From Acanthacorydalis orientalis (Eukaryota > Arthropoda > Insecta > Megaloptera > Corydalidae), in contig CM068320.1 of assembly GCA_034766995.1 (NCBI GenBank), forward strand, positions 13,651,687 through 13,715,686: DNA of 64,000 nt. Reading direction: 5' to 3'. A model generated the notes under the pieces. That model ran no database searches and was not told the origin of the DNA. It saw only the letters and a program-made list of their open reading frames with translations. The position numbers and the translations under genes were made by a program. This document shows, in pieces, positions 62,413-64,000 of the stretch (the stretch's first letter is position 1; the number at the start of each line of letters is the position of its first letter).

Positions 62413-62977
62413 TTAGATTGGTAGGAAAATAATTGCGGTTTGTATTTTCTGAATTCCAACCTAACTTTTTTCTAAATGAAAGTGTCATTTCATCGTCTTC
62501 ATGTTAATATCATTTTAAAGTGCATTTTTCGGTCTGTATTTTGATAACTTCAACTTTGATTTTATTATTAATTTTGTTTCAAATTGGGCTGTTGAAATAA
62601 AGATAGAAAAGAAGCAAATAAGAGCAACTTTTTGTATGATTTCAAATGGGTGATAAAGTAGCAGAAACTGCTCATAAACTAAACGATGCTTTCGATGTGG
62701 GTGCTACTGAGAAATATAGGGTGCAATAGTGGTTCCAAAAATTTCGTACTAGGAACGAAATGCTTGAAGATGAAGAAGGTCGTAGATGTTCTTGTTCAGT
62801 TCATAACAATCAACTGAATGGGTTAGTTAAATCAGAACCACGCACAACATTTCGAAAGCTTATACAAAAATTAAATATTAGTCATAGAACAATTCTGAAC
62901 CACTTAAAACAACATAAATTAAAAAATGTATATGAATTTGAAGGTCATCAACCGCAATTATTATTCTACCAATCTAA
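62413..62977 (+). mobile_element. Cecropia-type mariner derivative, copy J (best preserved)
   Basis: Plus-strand element of 565 bp with complete terminal repeats (TTAGATTGGTAGGAAAATAA and, at the end, TTCTACCAATCTAA) and TA on both sides. The start codon is ATA (62603) and the shared one-base deficit follows. From 62760 an open frame of 82 codons covers the second helix-turn-helix: LEDEEGRRC, VHNNQL, KSEPRTTFRKLIQKL and ISHRTILNHLKQ. It then crosses the deletion junction into VYEFEGHQPQLLFYQ, which is translated 3' TIR. The CGA codon is intact in the HTH. Confidence 0.9.
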
Positions 62978-63590
62978 TATATTAAGAATAAGATTAAAAT
63001 TCTTATAAAAAAAGATTGTCAATTCCATTCTGTTTTATATTGTTTTATTATTTGAATAAAATGTTTATTCTCATATATTGAATATACAATAAATATAGGC
63101 ATATATATCTTATATATATATATATATATATTTATATAAATATATAAAATTATGTTTTCTTAAAAAAATAATTGTATAAAATATTATTCTATTTATATAC
63201 TTAAAAAAATGAAAAATGGCAAATGTTAAAATTACTCTTTAAATCTAGTATACTTACTGCTTATCTTTACAACATTTCCTATTTATTTTAAAGTCTATTT
63301 TAAAATTGATTGTATCTTCTCTATTTATTTTTAAAAATATTAAACATGTTCATTAAATAAAAAAAATGTTTAAATGTAGATGTCATTAAAGTGACATTTT
63401 TATTATAGTTTACGTTTTAGTGAAATTGTTAAATATTAAAAAAACGTGTAAAATATTTAGAAAAAAAAACACATAAAAATACGATTCTCATACGTTATAT
63501 ATTTTATTTCTGATTCGAATCAGGTATAAACGCAGGTTAATAAAAATTATTTCTCACAGAATAAAGTAAAAAAAAAAAACTCTTTAAATA
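62978..63590. other. AT-rich non-coding stretch
   Basis: Only a short TA run at 63110-63145. Nothing recognised. Confidence 0.5.
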
Positions 63591-64000
63591 AGATCGTTTT
63601 GATTGGCGTTGCTTGGACTTAATACGTTATGTATGTATTTTTTATGAGCAAAACAATAAAGTATTTATGCATGACTGAATAGTTTTGTGAAACGAATAAC
63701 TATGAATGAGCCGTATGATTTTTGTCTTAATTTAAGTACATTTGCTACATGTTTATTTATTTGATTGTCCAGTGTTTCATATCAGATATTGGAATCGTCT
63801 CTCATAGATTAACAGAAGCAAGCACACGTGCGTTTTTCACACAAGTCACATCAATATAAACCGCTATTTATTTAAATACGTAGGAGAGATATTTATCCTA
63901 ATACGAAAACGTTTTAAAAAATCATCGCGATGGTCACACAATGAATACAAATATAATCTGTCGAGTTTAGTTTCCATATTAATGAAAATACTTTACATTA
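63591..64000. other. mildly GC-enriched end of window
   Basis: The segment 63595-63960 has some CpGs and a more balanced composition. No frame or element is recognised, and it may continue beyond the window. Confidence 0.25.

Overview
This window looks like a piece of a gene-poor, very AT-rich animal genome, most probably an insect. The evidence is eukaryotic: no bacterial-style operons, dense (TA)n microsatellites, and relics of mariner, Tc1-like, piggyBac-like and RTE-like elements. The combination of extreme AT richness, CpG-bearing GC islands and cecropia-type mariners would fit a bee or another hymenopteran, but nothing here fixes the species. I found no convincing complete protein-coding gene, tRNA or rRNA. 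The window is probably intergenic or lies inside a very large intron.

Layout. Roughly 1-6,800 is AT-rich DNA with large (TA)n blocks and one weak candidate exon near 944-1130. At 6,807-9,135 there are RTE-type LINE remnants, and at 9,919-10,254 a 336-bp inverted-repeat element. From 16 to 26 kb there are degraded mariner derivatives (16392, 18621, 23187, 25356), a foldback element (19434), an RTE scrap inside (TA)n (20442) and a small TTAA-flanked element (21075). From 27 to 31 kb there are a hairpin-bearing GC island, a duplicated (TA)n-plus-spacer unit and another GC island. At 30,956-31,765 lies a deleted mariner of a second subfamily, followed by a Tc1-like relic (33.6-34.2 kb). From 35.7 to 36.7 kb three palindromes sit next to a mariner copy that carries an internal (TA)n expansion. 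From 40.9 to 44.2 kb more mariner copies occur, one of them chimeric. From 49.7 to 51 kb a composite repeat is triplicated. A second TTAA-flanked element (52021), a CA minisatellite (53 kb) and mariner copies at 54547, 58026 and 62413 complete the window.

Main biological picture. The commonest interpretable repeat is a ~550-740 bp cecropia-type mariner derivative. It keeps both terminal repeats, the 5' UTR and the N-terminal helix-turn-helix region, but lacks the whole catalytic domain. Most near-full copies have the same 5'-to-3' deletion junction, and six of nine informative copies share a one-base deficit just after the start codon. It therefore looks like a MITE-type family mobilised in trans and now decayed. 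(TA)n arrays border or interrupt many of these elements, so TE insertion and microsatellite growth appear linked here. Between the repeats are islands of higher GC and CpG content that could be conserved regulatory DNA. That last point is inference only.
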